Program-made: the position numbers and the translations under genes | Source of the DNA: an uncultured Clostridia bacterium | Lineage (GTDB): Bacteria > Bacillota > Clostridia > Oscillospirales > QAKW01 | Reading direction: 5' to 3' | Length of the DNA: 43,818 nucleotides | NCBI GenBank assembly: GCA_944387895.1 | Contig: CALXGQ010000019.1 | Span: 1-43,818 of the forward strand | Shown here: positions 32,937 to 42,100 of the stretch, one piece after another | Layout of the letters: each line of letters begins with the position of its first letter | Position numbering within the stretch: the stretch's first letter is position 1 | Notes under the pieces: model-generated | Told to the model about the DNA's origin: nothing | Seen by the model: the letters and a program-made list of their open reading frames with translations, nothing else | Database searches by the model: none

Positions 32937-33797
32937 ATGCTGGATCAACGATGGAATACGTTTCTTGTTTTGTGTGAAACGATGAATTATACGCGGGCGG
33001 CGGAGCGGCTGTGCCTGACGCAGCCGGCGGTGACGCACCATATCCGGTATCTGGAGCAGCACTACGGGGAGCGGCTGTTTCTTTATGAAGGGAAGCGGCT
33101 GCGGCTGACCGAGGCGGGGGTGCGGCTGCGGGAATTTACCCGATCCATGGCTTACAACAGCGGGAAAATCGAGGCGTCCATGGCGGCGCCGGCGCCGCTT
33201 ACCCTGCGGGTGGGAGCGTCCAAGACGATCGGGGAATATGTGATCGCGCCGAAGGTGGAGCATTTTCTGCGGGCGCAGCCGGAGGCGGTCTTTTCGCTGG
33301 TGGTAGACAACACCGAGGCGCTTTTGCAGGCGCTGGAGGAGGGGCGGCTGGACTTTGCGCTGGTGGAGGGTTATTTTGAGAGCAGCCGCTACCACACGCG
33401 GCTTTGCCGGCGGGAAGGTTTTTTCGGGGTCTGCCCGCCCGGGCACCGGCTGGCGGGGCGGAAGGCGGCGCTGGACGAGCTGGCGGGAGAGCGGCTCATT
33501 CTGCGGGAGCCGGGATCCGGCACCCGGGCGATTTTAGAGCGGGGGCTGAGCAGCGTGAACCGGTCGATACAGGATTTTTCCGGCATTGTGACTATCAGCG
33601 ATTTTGCCATCATCAAATCGCTGGTGGCCGATGGGCTGGGGATCTCCTTTCTGTATGCGCCGGTGGTGGCCGAGGAGCTGGCGCAGGGGAAGCTGGCCCG
33701 GTTTGAGCTGGCGGAGGTGCCCATGAGCGGGGCATTTAACCTGGTCTGCCTGAAAGACAACCTGTTTGCCGCCAACTGGGTGGACTGGCTGGTTTGA
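32937..33797 (+). CDS. LysR-family transcriptional regulator
   Basis: The 286-residue protein has an N-terminal winged HTH (about 3-62: [28 protein letters not shown]) and a periplasmic-binding-type effector domain (about 85-286). It resembles CysL/YeiE regulators that control YeiH-type genes, and its divergent position over yeiH supports that. The effector is unknown. AGG lies before ATG 32937. The terminator at 33817-33847 follows. Confidence 0.93.
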   Translation: MLDQRWNTFLVLCETMNYTRAAERLCLTQPAVTHHIRYLEQHYGERLFLYEGKRLRLTEAGVRLREFTRSMAYNSGKIEASMAAPAPLTLRVGASKTIGEYVIAPKVEHFLRAQPEAVFSLVVDNTEALLQALEEGRLDFALVEGYFESSRYHTRLCRREGFFGVCPPGHRLAGRKAALDELAGERLILREPGSGTRAILERGLSSVNRSIQDFSGIVTISDFAIIKSLVADGLGISFLYAPVVAEELAQGKLARFELAEVPMSGAFNLVCLKDNLFAANWVDWLV

Positions 33798-33816
33798 GGC
33801 GCAGGAAAAGAGGGGA

Positions 33817-33847
33817 GCGGATCCCGGCCGGGATCCGCCCTTTTTTT
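33817..33847 (+). terminator. terminator of the LysR gene
   Basis: GCGGATCCCGG/CCGGGATCCGC stem without loop spacing, then CC and seven T. Confidence 0.8.
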
Positions 33848-33857
33848 ACTGCCCGGA

Positions 33858-34994
33858 TCATTGAGATTTGAGCATATTTTCAATAAAAATACCGTATCCG
33901 GCGGTCGGATCGGAGAGCAGAACGTGGGTGACGGCACCGATGATCTTTCCGTTTTGCAGAATGGGGCTGCCGCTCATGCCCTGAACGATGCCGCCGGTGG
34001 CCTCCAGCAGGCGCTGATCCGTCACCTGAATACAGAGGTTTCGGGTTTCCGAGAGATTGTTGTTGACGCGGGTGATGCGGATGGAATAGGTTTCCGGGGT
34101 CTTGCCGAGAACGGTGCAGAGGATCTGAGCGTCCCCTTCCACGATCTCGTCCTGCATGGCAACGGGATAGCTGACGCCGGTAAATTCCGCCGTAGCGGCG
34201 CCGAAGAGTCCGGTTTCACAATTGGTTGTGATTTCCGCCAGCTCCTGATCCTCCAGATAGCCCAGCAGCTCGCCCGGTTCATTTTTTTCACCGGTTTTAA
34301 CGCCGGTGATGCCGGCGGAAACCAGCGTCCCGCTGTCAACGGGCATGGTCAGCCCGGTATCCACGTCGGAGATGGAATGGCCGAGGCCGGCCACCATATC
34401 GGTTTCGGGATCATAATAGGTCAGGGTACCCAGTCCGGCGGTGCTGTCCCGCACCCAGAGGCCGATGGTGTAGCCGTCGCTGGTTTTCTCCGGGGTGACC
34501 CAAAGGGTCTGCTCCCGCTGGTTGCGCAGGATCCGCGCCTTTTGGCGCTGGCCGCCGCAGCTTTGCACCTGGGCGGCCAGTTCTTCATTGGAGCGGATCT
34601 CTGCGTCGTTGTAGGTGAGGATGATGTCCCCCACCTGGATCCCGGAAGCGATGCCGGCGCTGCCCTCCTCTGCGTCTACCACGATCACGCCTTTTGTATA
34701 GAGCTTAACGCCAAAGGGCGTGCCCAAAACCACAAGCTGCTTTTGCGCGATCCGGTTGACAACGGCGTTTTTGATCGGCAGCAGACCGAAAAGCTTGATT
34801 TTTGCGGTATAGCTTTCGCTGCTCTGGACGGTTTCTGCGGGATCGGCGTCCACGGTATAGAGAACGCTGCCGGCCGGTTCTTCGCCGGGCCGGCAGTTAT
34901 AAACGGTGGGGATGCGGGCAGAATAAATGCCGAGCGCTGCGATCAGCAGGGCCGCAATCACCGAGATACTGATTCGTTTTATTGCCTTTTTCAT
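33858..34994 (-). CDS. spoIVB: SpoIVB-type sporulation serine peptidase (PDZ)
   Basis: About 378 residues: an N-terminal membrane segment (about 10-28), a PDZ domain (about 100-180; GVIVVDAEEG, GIQVGDIILTYN) and an SA-family serine peptidase domain with GLGHSISD (His near 203) and GMSGSPIL (Ser near 341). SpoIVB is secreted from the forespore to trigger SpoIVF/SigK processing. In Bacillus it is followed by spo0A; here a LysR gene follows instead. ATG 34994 (MKKAIKR) is preferred to TTG 35003 because AAAGGTG sits 10 bases upstream. Confidence 0.93.
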   Translation of the reverse strand: MKKAIKRISISVIAALLIAALGIYSARIPTVYNCRPGEEPAGSVLYTVDADPAETVQSSESYTAKIKLFGLLPIKNAVVNRIAQKQLVVLGTPFGVKLYTKGVIVVDAEEGSAGIASGIQVGDIILTYNDAEIRSNEELAAQVQSCGGQRQKARILRNQREQTLWVTPEKTSDGYTIGLWVRDSTAGLGTLTYYDPETDMVAGLGHSISDVDTGLTMPVDSGTLVSAGITGVKTGEKNEPGELLGYLEDQELAEITTNCETGLFGAATAEFTGVSYPVAMQDEIVEGDAQILCTVLGKTPETYSIRITRVNNNLSETRNLCIQVTDQRLLEATGGIVQGMSGSPILQNGKIIGAVTHVLLSDPTAGYGIFIENMLKSQ

Positions 34995-35018
34995 TGTTTT
35001 CAAACACCTTTCAACGGA

Positions 35019-35047
35019 TAGTTTTCAACGAAAAAAGCAAACTATGC
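35019..35047 (-). promoter_or_regulatory. candidate forespore sigma promoter of spoIVB
   Basis: Minus strand GCATA (35047-35043), about 16 bases, then GAAAACTA (35026-35019), loosely like sigma-F/G promoters. Confidence 0.35.
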
Positions 35048-35070
35048 TCCGCATTTTCTGGAAAAAAAGA

Positions 35071-35093
35071 AGCGGCAGGAAAAACCTGCCGCT
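35071..35093 (-). terminator. terminator of the sigma/anti-sigma operon
   Basis: AGCGGCAGG/CCTGCCGCT stem, 5-base loop; on the minus strand a T-run (TCTTTTTTTC) follows. Confidence 0.85.
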
Positions 35094-35110
35094 AAAGCGT
35101 GAAGGGACGT

Positions 35111-36178
35111 TTAATAGGTCAGATCAACAATGGTGTTGGTCAGGGAGCAGCGCTCCAGGGCAAACTGCTCCAGCAGCGCGGAAACCTGCTCCCGGGTAAG
35201 CTCCTGATCGGAGCCAACGGCGGTGAGGGAAACGGTAACAAGGTCGCTGGTGCCGAAAAGCACCATCATCTGGTTGCCGGAGAATTTGGTAAGAACCTTC
35301 TCCTCCTGGATGGCCTCTTTCTGCTGGTTCAGCTCTTTCAGGGTAGAGGCGCTGCTGGCGTCTACCTTGATGTCGAGGAGATAGTCGACCCCCTCGGCGG
35401 TGAAGAGATAGGAGTAGGCATATCGCCCCGTCTGGGGATAGAGGTAAAAATGGCGGAACCGGGCGTTGTCCGGAAGCAGGGAGGGCACGATGATCAGCTC
35501 CCGAGCCGTATAGTAATGGGTGCCGTAGCCCTCCGTTTTTTTATTTTTCAGATCGTCGAGAAAGGCGCGGATGGTGGTATAGGTACGGGTTTCATCGTCG
35601 TTGATGATGACCGGGTCCCGGGGATCGGCAGGCTCCTCCGGCTCCTCCCCGGCGGAAGGCTTCTCCGGTTCGGAATCGGTCGGCGTTTCCGGATCGCTCT
35701 CCGCGGATCCGCCGGAGTCCCCGCCGGAAGGGGCGGTTTCATCGGAATCGGATCCGCCGGACGGCGCTTCTTCGCCGCCGGATTCCCCGTTCCCCTCTTC
35801 CTCCGGCGGGGCGGCTTCGGGCTGCTCTTCCGAGGTGGCGCCGTCCTCTGCTCCGGTTGCGCCGCCGGACGTTTCAGGGACGTCCGCCGCGTTCTCCCGA
35901 TCGGCGCTGCCGCCGGAAACCACGGTGTCCAGATCGCCGCTTTCCTCTATATACTGAGCGCCCCGGCTGAACCAGAACCCCGCCGTCAGGGAAAGGGCAA
36001 GCAGGGCGGCGGCAGCGCCGGCGAGGGCAACGGTATAGGCCGGCCGCCAGCGAAAGCCCCGCTCCGGCTCCGATGCCCGGTGATCCTGGGCCTCCTGCAT
36101 CAGCGCCAGGGTTTCGCGGTTGAGCGCGTCGGAAGGGCGGATCTTCTGATGATATTTCCGATAGCGGTCTTCAAACAT
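35111..36178 (-). CDS. membrane anti-sigma-like protein with acidic spacer and extracellular domain
   Basis: The 355-residue protein has a cytosolic head (RYRKYHQKIRPSDALNRETLALM, 5-27), a membrane helix (about 47-70), then a Glu/Ser/Gly/Pro-rich spacer (about 80-200) and a folded outside domain of about 150 residues (FLDDLKNKKTEGYGTHYYTA...). The head resembles those of clostridial anti-sigma factors. It overlaps the sigma gene by 8 bases, which supports pairing. The outer domain likely senses a wall or surface signal; I do not recognise its family. Confidence 0.8.
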   Translation of the reverse strand: MFEDRYRKYHQKIRPSDALNRETLALMQEAQDHRASEPERGFRWRPAYTVALAGAAAALLALSLTAGFWFSRGAQYIEESGDLDTVVSGGSADRENAADVPETSGGATGAEDGATSEEQPEAAPPEEEGNGESGGEEAPSGGSDSDETAPSGGDSGGSAESDPETPTDSEPEKPSAGEEPEEPADPRDPVIINDDETRTYTTIRAFLDDLKNKKTEGYGTHYYTARELIIVPSLLPDNARFRHFYLYPQTGRYAYSYLFTAEGVDYLLDIKVDASSASTLKELNQQKEAIQEEKVLTKFSGNQMMVLFGTSDLVTVSLTAVGSDQELTREQVSALLEQFALERCSLTNTIVDLTY

Positions 36179-36650
36179 CCAGGACTTCTCCTTCCATAAA
36201 ATCTTTCAGGCGCTTGCGGGCCCGCTTCAGGCCGCTGCGCACGGTGGAGGGCTTCATCTTCAGGATCCCGGCGATTTCGCCGGTCTGATAGCCCTCAAAA
36301 TAATAGAGATGGATGATCGTGCGGTAACGATCGGGCAGAGCGTCCAGCGCGGCCTCCAGGGCGTCGTTTTCCCCGGCGGGCTCCGCGGCAGGCGGCTGCT
36401 CCTCGGCGGCATGACGGCGCCCGGCCTTTTTCAGATGATCCTTGCAGCAGTTGGCGGTCACCTGCAGGAACCAGGCCTTCTGATGGGCGTCGTTTTCAAA
36501 GGTGGGTTTGGCGCGGATCAGCTTCAGGAAAACCTCCTGATAGATATCCTCCGCGTCGGCGGTATTGTGCAGCCAGGCCATGGCCAGCCGCCAGACGCTC
36601 GGCCCGTATTCGGCGATGATCCGCCGCATTTGTTCTTCGGAATAGGCCAA
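36171..36650 (-). CDS. ECF-subfamily RNA polymerase sigma factor
   Basis: The 159-residue protein has sigma region 2 (about 10-75; YGPSVWRLAMAWLHNTADAEDIYQEVFLKLI) and region 4 (about 100-152; LPDRYRTIIHLYYFEGYQTGEIAGILKMKPSTVRSGLKRARKRLK). It lacks regions 1 and 3, as in the ECF group. The start codon is TTG 36650, 8 bases after AAAGGAG. The downstream overlapping gene is its likely inhibitor. A promoter with ECF-like elements precedes it, which suggests self-control. Confidence 0.93.
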   Translation of the reverse strand: MAYSEEQMRRIIAEYGPSVWRLAMAWLHNTADAEDIYQEVFLKLIRAKPTFENDAHQKAWFLQVTANCCKDHLKKAGRRHAAEEQPPAAEPAGENDALEAALDALPDRYRTIIHLYYFEGYQTGEIAGILKMKPSTVRSGLKRARKRLKDFMEGEVLDV

Positions 36651-36672
36651 TGAGGGAACTCCTTTCTATAAA

Positions 36673-36702
36673 GAATACGATTAAAAAGCCCGAAATGTTG
36701 CA
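36673..36702 (-). promoter_or_regulatory. ECF-type promoter of the sigma operon (probable autoregulation)
   Basis: Minus strand TGCAAC (36702-36697), 17-base spacer, CGTATTC (36679-36673). Together these give the AAC-type -35 and CGT-type -10 typical of ECF-recognised promoters, 14 bases after the proS terminator. Confidence 0.55.
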
Positions 36703-36716
36703 CCGGACGAAAAAAA

Positions 36717-36738
36717 GGCATGGGCCGCGGCCCATGCC
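36717..36738 (-). terminator. terminator of proS
   Basis: GGCATGGGCCG/CGGCCCATGCC stem in the minus direction, followed by TTTTTTT. Confidence 0.85.
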
Positions 36739-36745
36739 CGAGGGA

Positions 36746-38188
36746 TCAGTATGCCTTTCCCCAGTAAACCAGCTTTTTCGCCGGCTTTCCGCAGCAGACG
36801 CAGGTTTCGGCCACCTGCTCCTGATCGTCGAAGGGGATGCAGCGGGAGGTAACGTCCGCCTGCTCCTTGAGCTGCGCCTCGCAGGCCTCGTCCCCGCACC
36901 ACATCGCGCGGATAAAGCCGGGCTTGGTGGCGGCGATCTCCTTCATTTCGTTCAGATCGCGGGCCGTATAGGTCATGGCGTCGCGGCGCTCCTTTGCGCG
37001 GCGGTAGAGATTTTCGTGGATCTCTTTGAGCAGGGCGGGGATGGCCTCGGTGAGCCGGTTGAGCTCCACGGAGATCTTCTCCCCGGTATCGCGGCGGGAA
37101 AGGATGCAAACGCCCTTTTCGATGTCCCGGGGGCCCAGCTCCAGCCGGATGGGCACGCCCTTCATTTCATATTCCGCAAACTTCCAGCCGGGGCTGTTCT
37201 CGCTTTTGTCCATCCGGACGCGGCAGCAGGACTGCAGGGTACGGAAAACCTCTTCGGCCTTTTCCAGCACGCCGGGCTTATGCTGCGCCACCGGCACGAT
37301 CATCACCTGGATCGGCGCCACCGGCGGCGGCAGCACCAGGCCATTGTCGTCCCCGTGGGTCATAATGACGGCGCCGATCAGGCGGGTGCTGCTTCCCCAG
37401 GAGGTCTGATGGGGGTAGGCCAGCCGGTTGTCCTTATCGGTGAAGGTGACGTCGAAGGCGCGGGAAAAGCCGTCGCCAAAATAATGGGAGGTCCCGCTCT
37501 GAAGGGCCTTGCCGTCGTGCATCATGGCTTCGATGGTATAGGTGGCTTCCGCACCGGCAAATTTTTCCTTATCGGTCTTGCGCCCCTGCACCACCGGAAT
37601 GGCCAGGCAGTTTTTGCAAAACTCGGCGTAGACGTTGAGCATCTGCATCGTTTCCTGCTCCGCTTCTTCCTGGGTGGCATGAAGGGTGTGCCCCTCCTGC
37701 CAGAGAAATTCCCGGGTTCTCAGGAAGGGGCGGGTGGTTTTTTCCCAGCGCACAACGGAAACCCATTGATTATAAAGAAGGGGCAGATCCCGCCAGGAGT
37801 GGACGATATCCTTGAAATGATCGCAGAAAAGGGTTTCGGAGGTGGGGCGGATGCAGTAGCGCTCCTCTAACTTTTCGCTGGCGCCGTAGGTGACCCAGGC
37901 CACCCCGGGAGCGAAGCCCTCCACGTGTTCTTTTTCTTTGTTCAGCAGGCTTTCGGGGATCAGCATCGGCATACAGATGTTTTCGTGGCCAAGGGCCTTG
38001 AACATTTGATCAATGTTGCTCTGCATCAGCTCCCAGATGGCGTAGCCGTAGGGGCGCACGATCATAAAGCCTTTTACGTTGGAGTAGGCGGCAAGATCCG
38101 CCTTTTTTACAATATCGGTGTACCATTGGGCGAAGTCCGCGTCCATCGACGTGATTTCCTTCACCATTTTTTTATTGTCGTTGCTCAC
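36746..38188 (-). CDS. proS: prolyl-tRNA synthetase, archaeal/eukaryotic-type (with C-terminal zinc domain)
   Basis: The 480-residue class II synthetase has motif 2 ([14 protein letters not shown]) and motif 3 ([16 protein letters not shown]), and the C-terminal zinc-binding extension with CGDEAC and CVCCGKPA, ending in the conserved Tyr (KAY). The editing INS domain of the bacterial type is missing, so this is the short type common in Firmicutes. It charges tRNA-Pro. The GTG start (38188) follows GGAGGG by 6 bases. A tRNA-Pro gene is at 41121 in the same window. Confidence 0.97.
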   Translation of the reverse strand: MSNDNKKMVKEITSMDADFAQWYTDIVKKADLAAYSNVKGFMIVRPYGYAIWELMQSNIDQMFKALGHENICMPMLIPESLLNKEKEHVEGFAPGVAWVTYGASEKLEERYCIRPTSETLFCDHFKDIVHSWRDLPLLYNQWVSVVRWEKTTRPFLRTREFLWQEGHTLHATQEEAEQETMQMLNVYAEFCKNCLAIPVVQGRKTDKEKFAGAEATYTIEAMMHDGKALQSGTSHYFGDGFSRAFDVTFTDKDNRLAYPHQTSWGSSTRLIGAVIMTHGDDNGLVLPPPVAPIQVMIVPVAQHKPGVLEKAEEVFRTLQSCCRVRMDKSENSPGWKFAEYEMKGVPIRLELGPRDIEKGVCILSRRDTGEKISVELNRLTEAIPALLKEIHENLYRRAKERRDAMTYTARDLNEMKEIAATKPGFIRAMWCGDEACEAQLKEQADVTSRCIPFDDQEQVAETCVCCGKPAKKLVYWGKAY

Positions 38189-38279
38189 GTTAGTCCCTCC
38201 AGGGTCGCAAAATATATCTAATTATAACGCCGCGCGGGGATGAAGTCAACAGTTTTTGCGCGGGGGCGCAAAAGGGGCG

Positions 38280-39029
38280 CTATTCGGCCAGAAGCAGCCC
38301 GCGGATCCCCTCCCAGCTGGCCGGCGTGGCGGCGGCGGAATCCAGAAGCGCGGCGGCGGTCTGATTGGTGATGGCCAGCGCTGCGCTGTCCGCCACGGTG
38401 AAGGAGAGCGCTTCAAAATAGGCGTAGTCCCGTTCCACCGCGCTTTGCAGCCGGCCTTTGGCTGCGCTCAGCACCAGCTCCGGGCCGTATCCGGCCTCCT
38501 CCGCCAGCGCCAGCAGCCGGGCGCGATAGTCCTGATAGCTGCCGCTGACCACCGCTTTTCCCTCCTGGCCGGTGGTGTAAAAGAGGGATTCGCCCGAACG
38601 CTCCGGCAGCGCCTCATAGAAGGTGGAGAGCAGGAAAACCGGCTCCTCCTCCTGCACCCATAAAGAGGTGTCGAAAATATATTCCGCGTTTTTCTCCAGC
38701 ATGGCTCTGCTGCCGAAGTTTTCGGTGCTGCCCAGTACGCAGACGGTCAGGGTCCGATCCGGCAGACAGCCGAAAAAGTCGTCGGTGACCTCCACGGTAT
38801 AAAAAGTATTTTTTTCCGTTTCCGTTTCATAATAGCTGATCATTTCCGGCAGAGTGGCCGAAGAGGTCACCGTCCCGGCAAAGAAGAAATGCCCCTCCGC
38901 CAGAGAGGCGGGCGTTTTTTCCAGCAGCTCCTCCATCGGCTTAACGGCGCTTTCGCCGGAATCTTTGCAGCCGGTGAGCAGAAGGCAGAGCGCCAGAAGG
39001 AGAATCCCGAATCTATGCTGCTTCTTCAT
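38280..39029 (-). CDS. lipoprotein of unknown function
   Basis: The 249-residue protein has a lipobox LLLTGC (Cys 21) after a hydrophobic signal, so it is lipidated. The mature part is acidic and contains no motif that I recognise. ATG 39029 (MKKQHRF) has GGAGGCAGCG upstream and lies 17 bases inside the preceding membrane-protein gene, so the two are translationally coupled. A role with that protein at the surface is inferred. Confidence 0.85.
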   Translation of the reverse strand: MKKQHRFGILLLALCLLLTGCKDSGESAVKPMEELLEKTPASLAEGHFFFAGTVTSSATLPEMISYYETETEKNTFYTVEVTDDFFGCLPDRTLTVCVLGSTENFGSRAMLEKNAEYIFDTSLWVQEEEPVFLLSTFYEALPERSGESLFYTTGQEGKAVVSGSYQDYRARLLALAEEAGYGPELVLSAAKGRLQSAVERDYAYFEALSFTVADSAALAITNQTAAALLDSAAATPASWEGIRGLLLAE

Positions 39030-40512
39030 CGCTGCCTCCGTATAGCGCCATGACCTGGCTGTAAAACAGCTTCTGGCGCTCATAAAAATTAAATTCGTTG
39101 AAATACATACTATAGGTCACGCCGGTGACGGACATCTGATAGGTTTTCTCGATCTCCTCCTTCAGGATCGTTGGAAGCTGGTAGGAGGCGGTCAGATCCA
39201 GGGCGACCGGGCTGAGCTCGGTTTCAATCAGGCCGCGGTAGAAGATGCCGGTCCTTCTCTGGGCGGTCAGGGTGGTGTCGGTGATCCGGGCAAGCTCCAG
39301 GGTGGTGCCGTAGTCTGTCCGCAGATAGGCGCGGATCATCCGCGGCGCCCAGGCGTCGTCGGGATCGTTGACCAGCAGCTCCATGGAAGCAATGTCGAAT
39401 ACGCTCATGCCCTCCGGCATGGTCAGGGCAAAGGTGGAGGAGTTGCCCAGCTCAAAATCGTCTTTGCCCGGGGTGTCCAGCGGAAAATCTTCATAATAGG
39501 AACCGGCCGCGTCGGAGTAGAAGCGCAGGCGCAGCGTCATGGTGCCGTCGTAGTCCAGCAGATCCTGCTCCAAAAGCTCGATGTCGCCCGTCTGCTCGGA
39601 AAGGGCGGTGTTCTGATTTTCCAGGCCGACCGTTTCCACGTCCAGATAAAGGATGTCCCCCTCCGAAAGACCCAGGGATTCCATCGCCTCGCGCTTGATC
39701 TCGGCGGTATGCACCGTTTCATGCCCGTTTTCGCAAACGGCCAGAACGTAGGGGAAAAGATCGTTCACCTGATTGAAATAGGCGTTCTCCTCCGTGGCGG
39801 AGGAAAGGGCAAAGGAGGTCTGCTCTTCGGAGAAGGTAACGGTTTCCTGCCAGTCGTCCTCCGCCAGCAGGGTCCTTTCGCCGCCCAGCAGGAAGGAAAC
39901 CTGCGCCCAGCGGCACCGCCAGCTCCCGTATGCGCCCTTGGCGTCGGGCAGCAGCACCAGCTTGAAATCGGCGATATCAAAGACAGAAACCGTATCCGGC
40001 AGGATCAGGGTAAACTGATCGGTGCTGCCGCTTTCAAAATTATCGATGCGGCGGTTTTGCAGGGTGTATTCCAGAAGATTGCCGTCCTTCAGGGTCATCA
40101 CCAGATTGATGTTGCCCTGATCGAGATCGACCTTTTGGGGATGCAGATTATCGTAGGTATCCGTCTGCACCGTAACCTGGATTCGGTTGGAGGACCCAAA
40201 GCAATTCAGCGCGGAAAGGATGGGATTGGCGGGATCGAAATCCGGGTCGGAAAGCCGCCGGACCAGCACCTGCTCGTCGGCCAGCCAGGCATTGCGCAGG
40301 AAAGAGGCGGCAACGGTCAGGCCGGCGGTCGCCGCCAGCAGGCCGACCATGGTATAGAGGCGGCGGGCATAGCGGCTGCGCAGCCCGGCCTTGAACTGTT
40401 CCCGGCCGAAAAAGCGGCGGACGCGCCGCAGCGCCCAGCGAAACTGAACGGAGATCGCTTTTTTCAGCCGTCCGTGACGGATCAGATTTTTTAGACGTTC
40501 TGTAAATTTCAA
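39013..40512 (-). CDS. membrane-anchored protein with two PLAT-like repeats
   Basis: The 499-residue protein has a basic cytosolic head (1-48), a transmembrane helix (about 54-72) and a large outside part. Two segments match each other: FESGSTDQFTLILPD...SVFDIADFKLVL (about 158-190) and FELGNSSTFALTMPE...SVFDIASMELLV (about 350-382). The pattern F-x-x-G-x-x-x-x-F-x-L resembles the core of PLAT/LH2 domains, lipid- or protein-binding beta-sandwiches. TTG 40512 follows AAAGGAG by 9 bases. The overlapping next gene encodes a lipoprotein. Function unknown. Confidence 0.8.
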   Translation of the reverse strand: MKFTERLKNLIRHGRLKKAISVQFRWALRRVRRFFGREQFKAGLRSRYARRLYTMVGLLAATAGLTVAASFLRNAWLADEQVLVRRLSDPDFDPANPILSALNCFGSSNRIQVTVQTDTYDNLHPQKVDLDQGNINLVMTLKDGNLLEYTLQNRRIDNFESGSTDQFTLILPDTVSVFDIADFKLVLLPDAKGAYGSWRCRWAQVSFLLGGERTLLAEDDWQETVTFSEEQTSFALSSATEENAYFNQVNDLFPYVLAVCENGHETVHTAEIKREAMESLGLSEGDILYLDVETVGLENQNTALSEQTGDIELLEQDLLDYDGTMTLRLRFYSDAAGSYYEDFPLDTPGKDDFELGNSSTFALTMPEGMSVFDIASMELLVNDPDDAWAPRMIRAYLRTDYGTTLELARITDTTLTAQRRTGIFYRGLIETELSPVALDLTASYQLPTILKEEIEKTYQMSVTGVTYSMYFNEFNFYERQKLFYSQVMALYGGSDEEAA

Positions 40513-40687
40513 CCGAAGAAACTCCTTTGAAAGATTTTCCGGCCAACGCCGGAAAACGGTTTGCTTTTATTATCATAACATAAAAATGTTAAAAAATATA
40601 GTATGCAGAAGGGATTTTTCATTTTTTGTATAATTTTTTCAAAAGAAGCAAAAACTAACGGCAACGATACAATAAGGAGATGAAAAG

Positions 40688-40894
40688 ATGAATAAATTTG
40701 CATTGGTGCTCACCATCATCGGCGCCCTGAACTGGGGACTGGTCGGCCTTTTCCAATTCGATCTTGTGGGCTGGATCTTCGGCGGGATGGATGCGGTGGT
40801 CAGCCGGATCATATTTGTCGTCGTTGCGCTGGCCGGGATATGGTGTATCAATCTGCTGTTTAAGGATCTGTCCTTTAACCGGCGGGAAGAGTAA
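40688..40894 (+). CDS. DUF378 small membrane protein (YuzA-like)
   Basis: A 68-residue protein with two membrane helices. NKFALVLTIIGALNWGLVGLFQFDLV is the DUF378 hallmark (IGALNWGL), and the GLVGL and second helix SRIIFVVVALAGIWCINLL complete it. The function is not known. AAGGAG precedes ATG 40688. Confidence 0.9.
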   Translation: MNKFALVLTIIGALNWGLVGLFQFDLVGWIFGGMDAVVSRIIFVVVALAGIWCINLLFKDLSFNRREE

Positions 40895-40909
40895 TTTTGC
40901 CCACCCGCC

Positions 40910-40950
40910 GCAAAAGGCGCCGCAGACGTTGGCTCTGCGGCGCCTTTTGC
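40910..40950 (+). terminator. terminator of DUF378 gene
   Basis: A perfect 17-bp stem GCAAAAGGCGCCGCAGA with its complement and a 7-base loop. Confidence 0.8.
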
Positions 40951-41002
40951 CGTTATGAAGAGGGGAGCGCCGGAAGTTTTTGAAAAACTTTTGAAAAAAC
41001 TC

Positions 41003-41030
41003 TTGCCAAAACGAAAAAAATCTATATAAT
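41003..41030 (+). promoter_or_regulatory. SigA promoter for tRNA-Pro
   Basis: TTGCCA (41003-41008), 16-base spacer, TATAAT (41025-41030). Confidence 0.6.
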
Positions 41031-41120
41031 AGATTTGTATGCAGAAGGCGTTCTGCATGGCAAAAATCCCGTTTCTGCAAAATCCGGCCGGTTGGCCGCG
41101 GGATTTTGCGGAGCTGTCAT

Positions 41121-41196
41121 CGGGGTGTAGCGCAGCTGGTAGCGTGCTTGGTTCGGGACCAAGAGGCCGGGCGTTCGAGTCGCCTCACTCCGACCA
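41121..41196 (+). tRNA. tRNA-Pro (anticodon CGG)
   Basis: Acceptor CGGGGTG pairs with CACTCCG (one G-T), discriminator A, encoded CCA. The anticodon arm CTTGG-TTCGGGA-CCAAG gives anticodon CGG. T-loop is GTTCGAGTC. Length 76 nt with CCA. Confidence 0.95.
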
Positions 41197-41200
41197 GAGC

Positions 41201-41232
41201 AGCGCCGGATCTGATTTTTCAGATCCGGCGCT
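41201..41232 (+). terminator. terminator of tRNA-Pro
   Basis: AGCGCCGGATCTGA pairs with TCAGATCCGGCGCT around a TTTT loop, then a T-run. Confidence 0.9.
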
Positions 41233-41313
41233 GTTTTTTTGTTTCAACGAAAAGCGGAAGTTTTTAAAAATGGATAAGCCTACTGATATAAGAACCAATT
41301 GTGTGTTTGATTC

Positions 41314-41342
41314 TTGACTTGCATTTTAAAATGCAGTAAGAT
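41314..41342 (+). promoter_or_regulatory. promoter whose spacer is a 16-bp perfect palindrome
   Basis: TTGACT (41314-41319), then TGCATTTTAAAATGCA (41320-41335), one G, then TAAGAT (41337-41342). The palindrome fills the 17-base spacer almost exactly, the position of a repressor site. Confidence 0.65.
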
Positions 41343-41395
41343 AATAAGCAGGAGAACATTTAAGATAAATCAGAGATAGAAAGGGGAGCTTAAAA

Positions 41396-42091
41396 ATGAA
41401 AAAGAAAATTCTAATTATATTGCTTATAATTATAGCAATCGCGTTAGTAGGCGTAGGATATTTTGTTTTTACAGATATGCGGCAGGAAGAAAAACTGAAA
41501 ACAGAGTTATATGAATTAGATCAGCTGGTAAATGCAGAAAATATAGATATGGACGCAATCGACGACAGACTGGATAGAACTGTAACTACCGGAGATTATG
41601 CGGTAGTAGAAGACGCCTTTAAATCTTATTTAAGAGAAAATTTTGATAATAGCATACAAATTGCAGAAATATTGAATGATGAGAAGCTGACGACCCTATT
41701 AACAGTAGAAAACTATCAGAATGACGGCAAAGATTTTACGGAATCCAAAAATTATATAGCGGAAACAAGAACGGCTTTAGAGGAATGTAAAACAAAATAT
41801 ACGGAATTTTTAACAGAAGAAAAAGCCATGTCTTATATCAATGATAAGGGCTTAGACAGCTACTACACAGATTTCTATAAAAATGAACTTATAGGCGATA
41901 TGTCGTCGGCAGCGCAGGATACGACCGTACAGGATTCGATCGATCAGGTAATAGGCATTTTAAACACAACTGAAGAAGTATTAAACTTATTATCAAAAAA
42001 CCAGGATGGTTGGGAAATAGATGGTGAAAATATAGTATTTGACAGCGATCGTTTATCAGATGAATATGATACCTTAATAAATTCCTTATAA
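41396..42091 (+). CDS. AT-rich, membrane-anchored acidic helical protein of unknown function
   Basis: The 231-residue protein has a membrane helix (about 5-27) after MKKK, and an acidic, largely helical outside part with repeated Asp/Glu/Lys (ELDQLVNAENIDMDAIDDRL, and others). I recognise no family. Codon use is markedly AT-rich against its neighbours. It sits between tRNA-Pro and dacF, with its own promoter and terminator, which suggests acquired DNA. AAAGGGGAGC precedes the ATG. Confidence 0.85.
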   Translation: MKKKILIILLIIIAIALVGVGYFVFTDMRQEEKLKTELYELDQLVNAENIDMDAIDDRLDRTVTTGDYAVVEDAFKSYLRENFDNSIQIAEILNDEKLTTLLTVENYQNDGKDFTESKNYIAETRTALEECKTKYTEFLTEEKAMSYINDKGLDSYYTDFYKNELIGDMSSAAQDTTVQDSIDQVIGILNTTEEVLNLLSKNQDGWEIDGENIVFDSDRLSDEYDTLINSL

Positions 42092-42100
42092 CAAGGGCAG

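Noticed and set aside
35099..36199. Plus-strand frame opposite the anti-sigma gene
   Set aside because: Gly/Arg-rich shadow; the minus gene overlaps the sigma gene by 8 bases and has a proper membrane helix.
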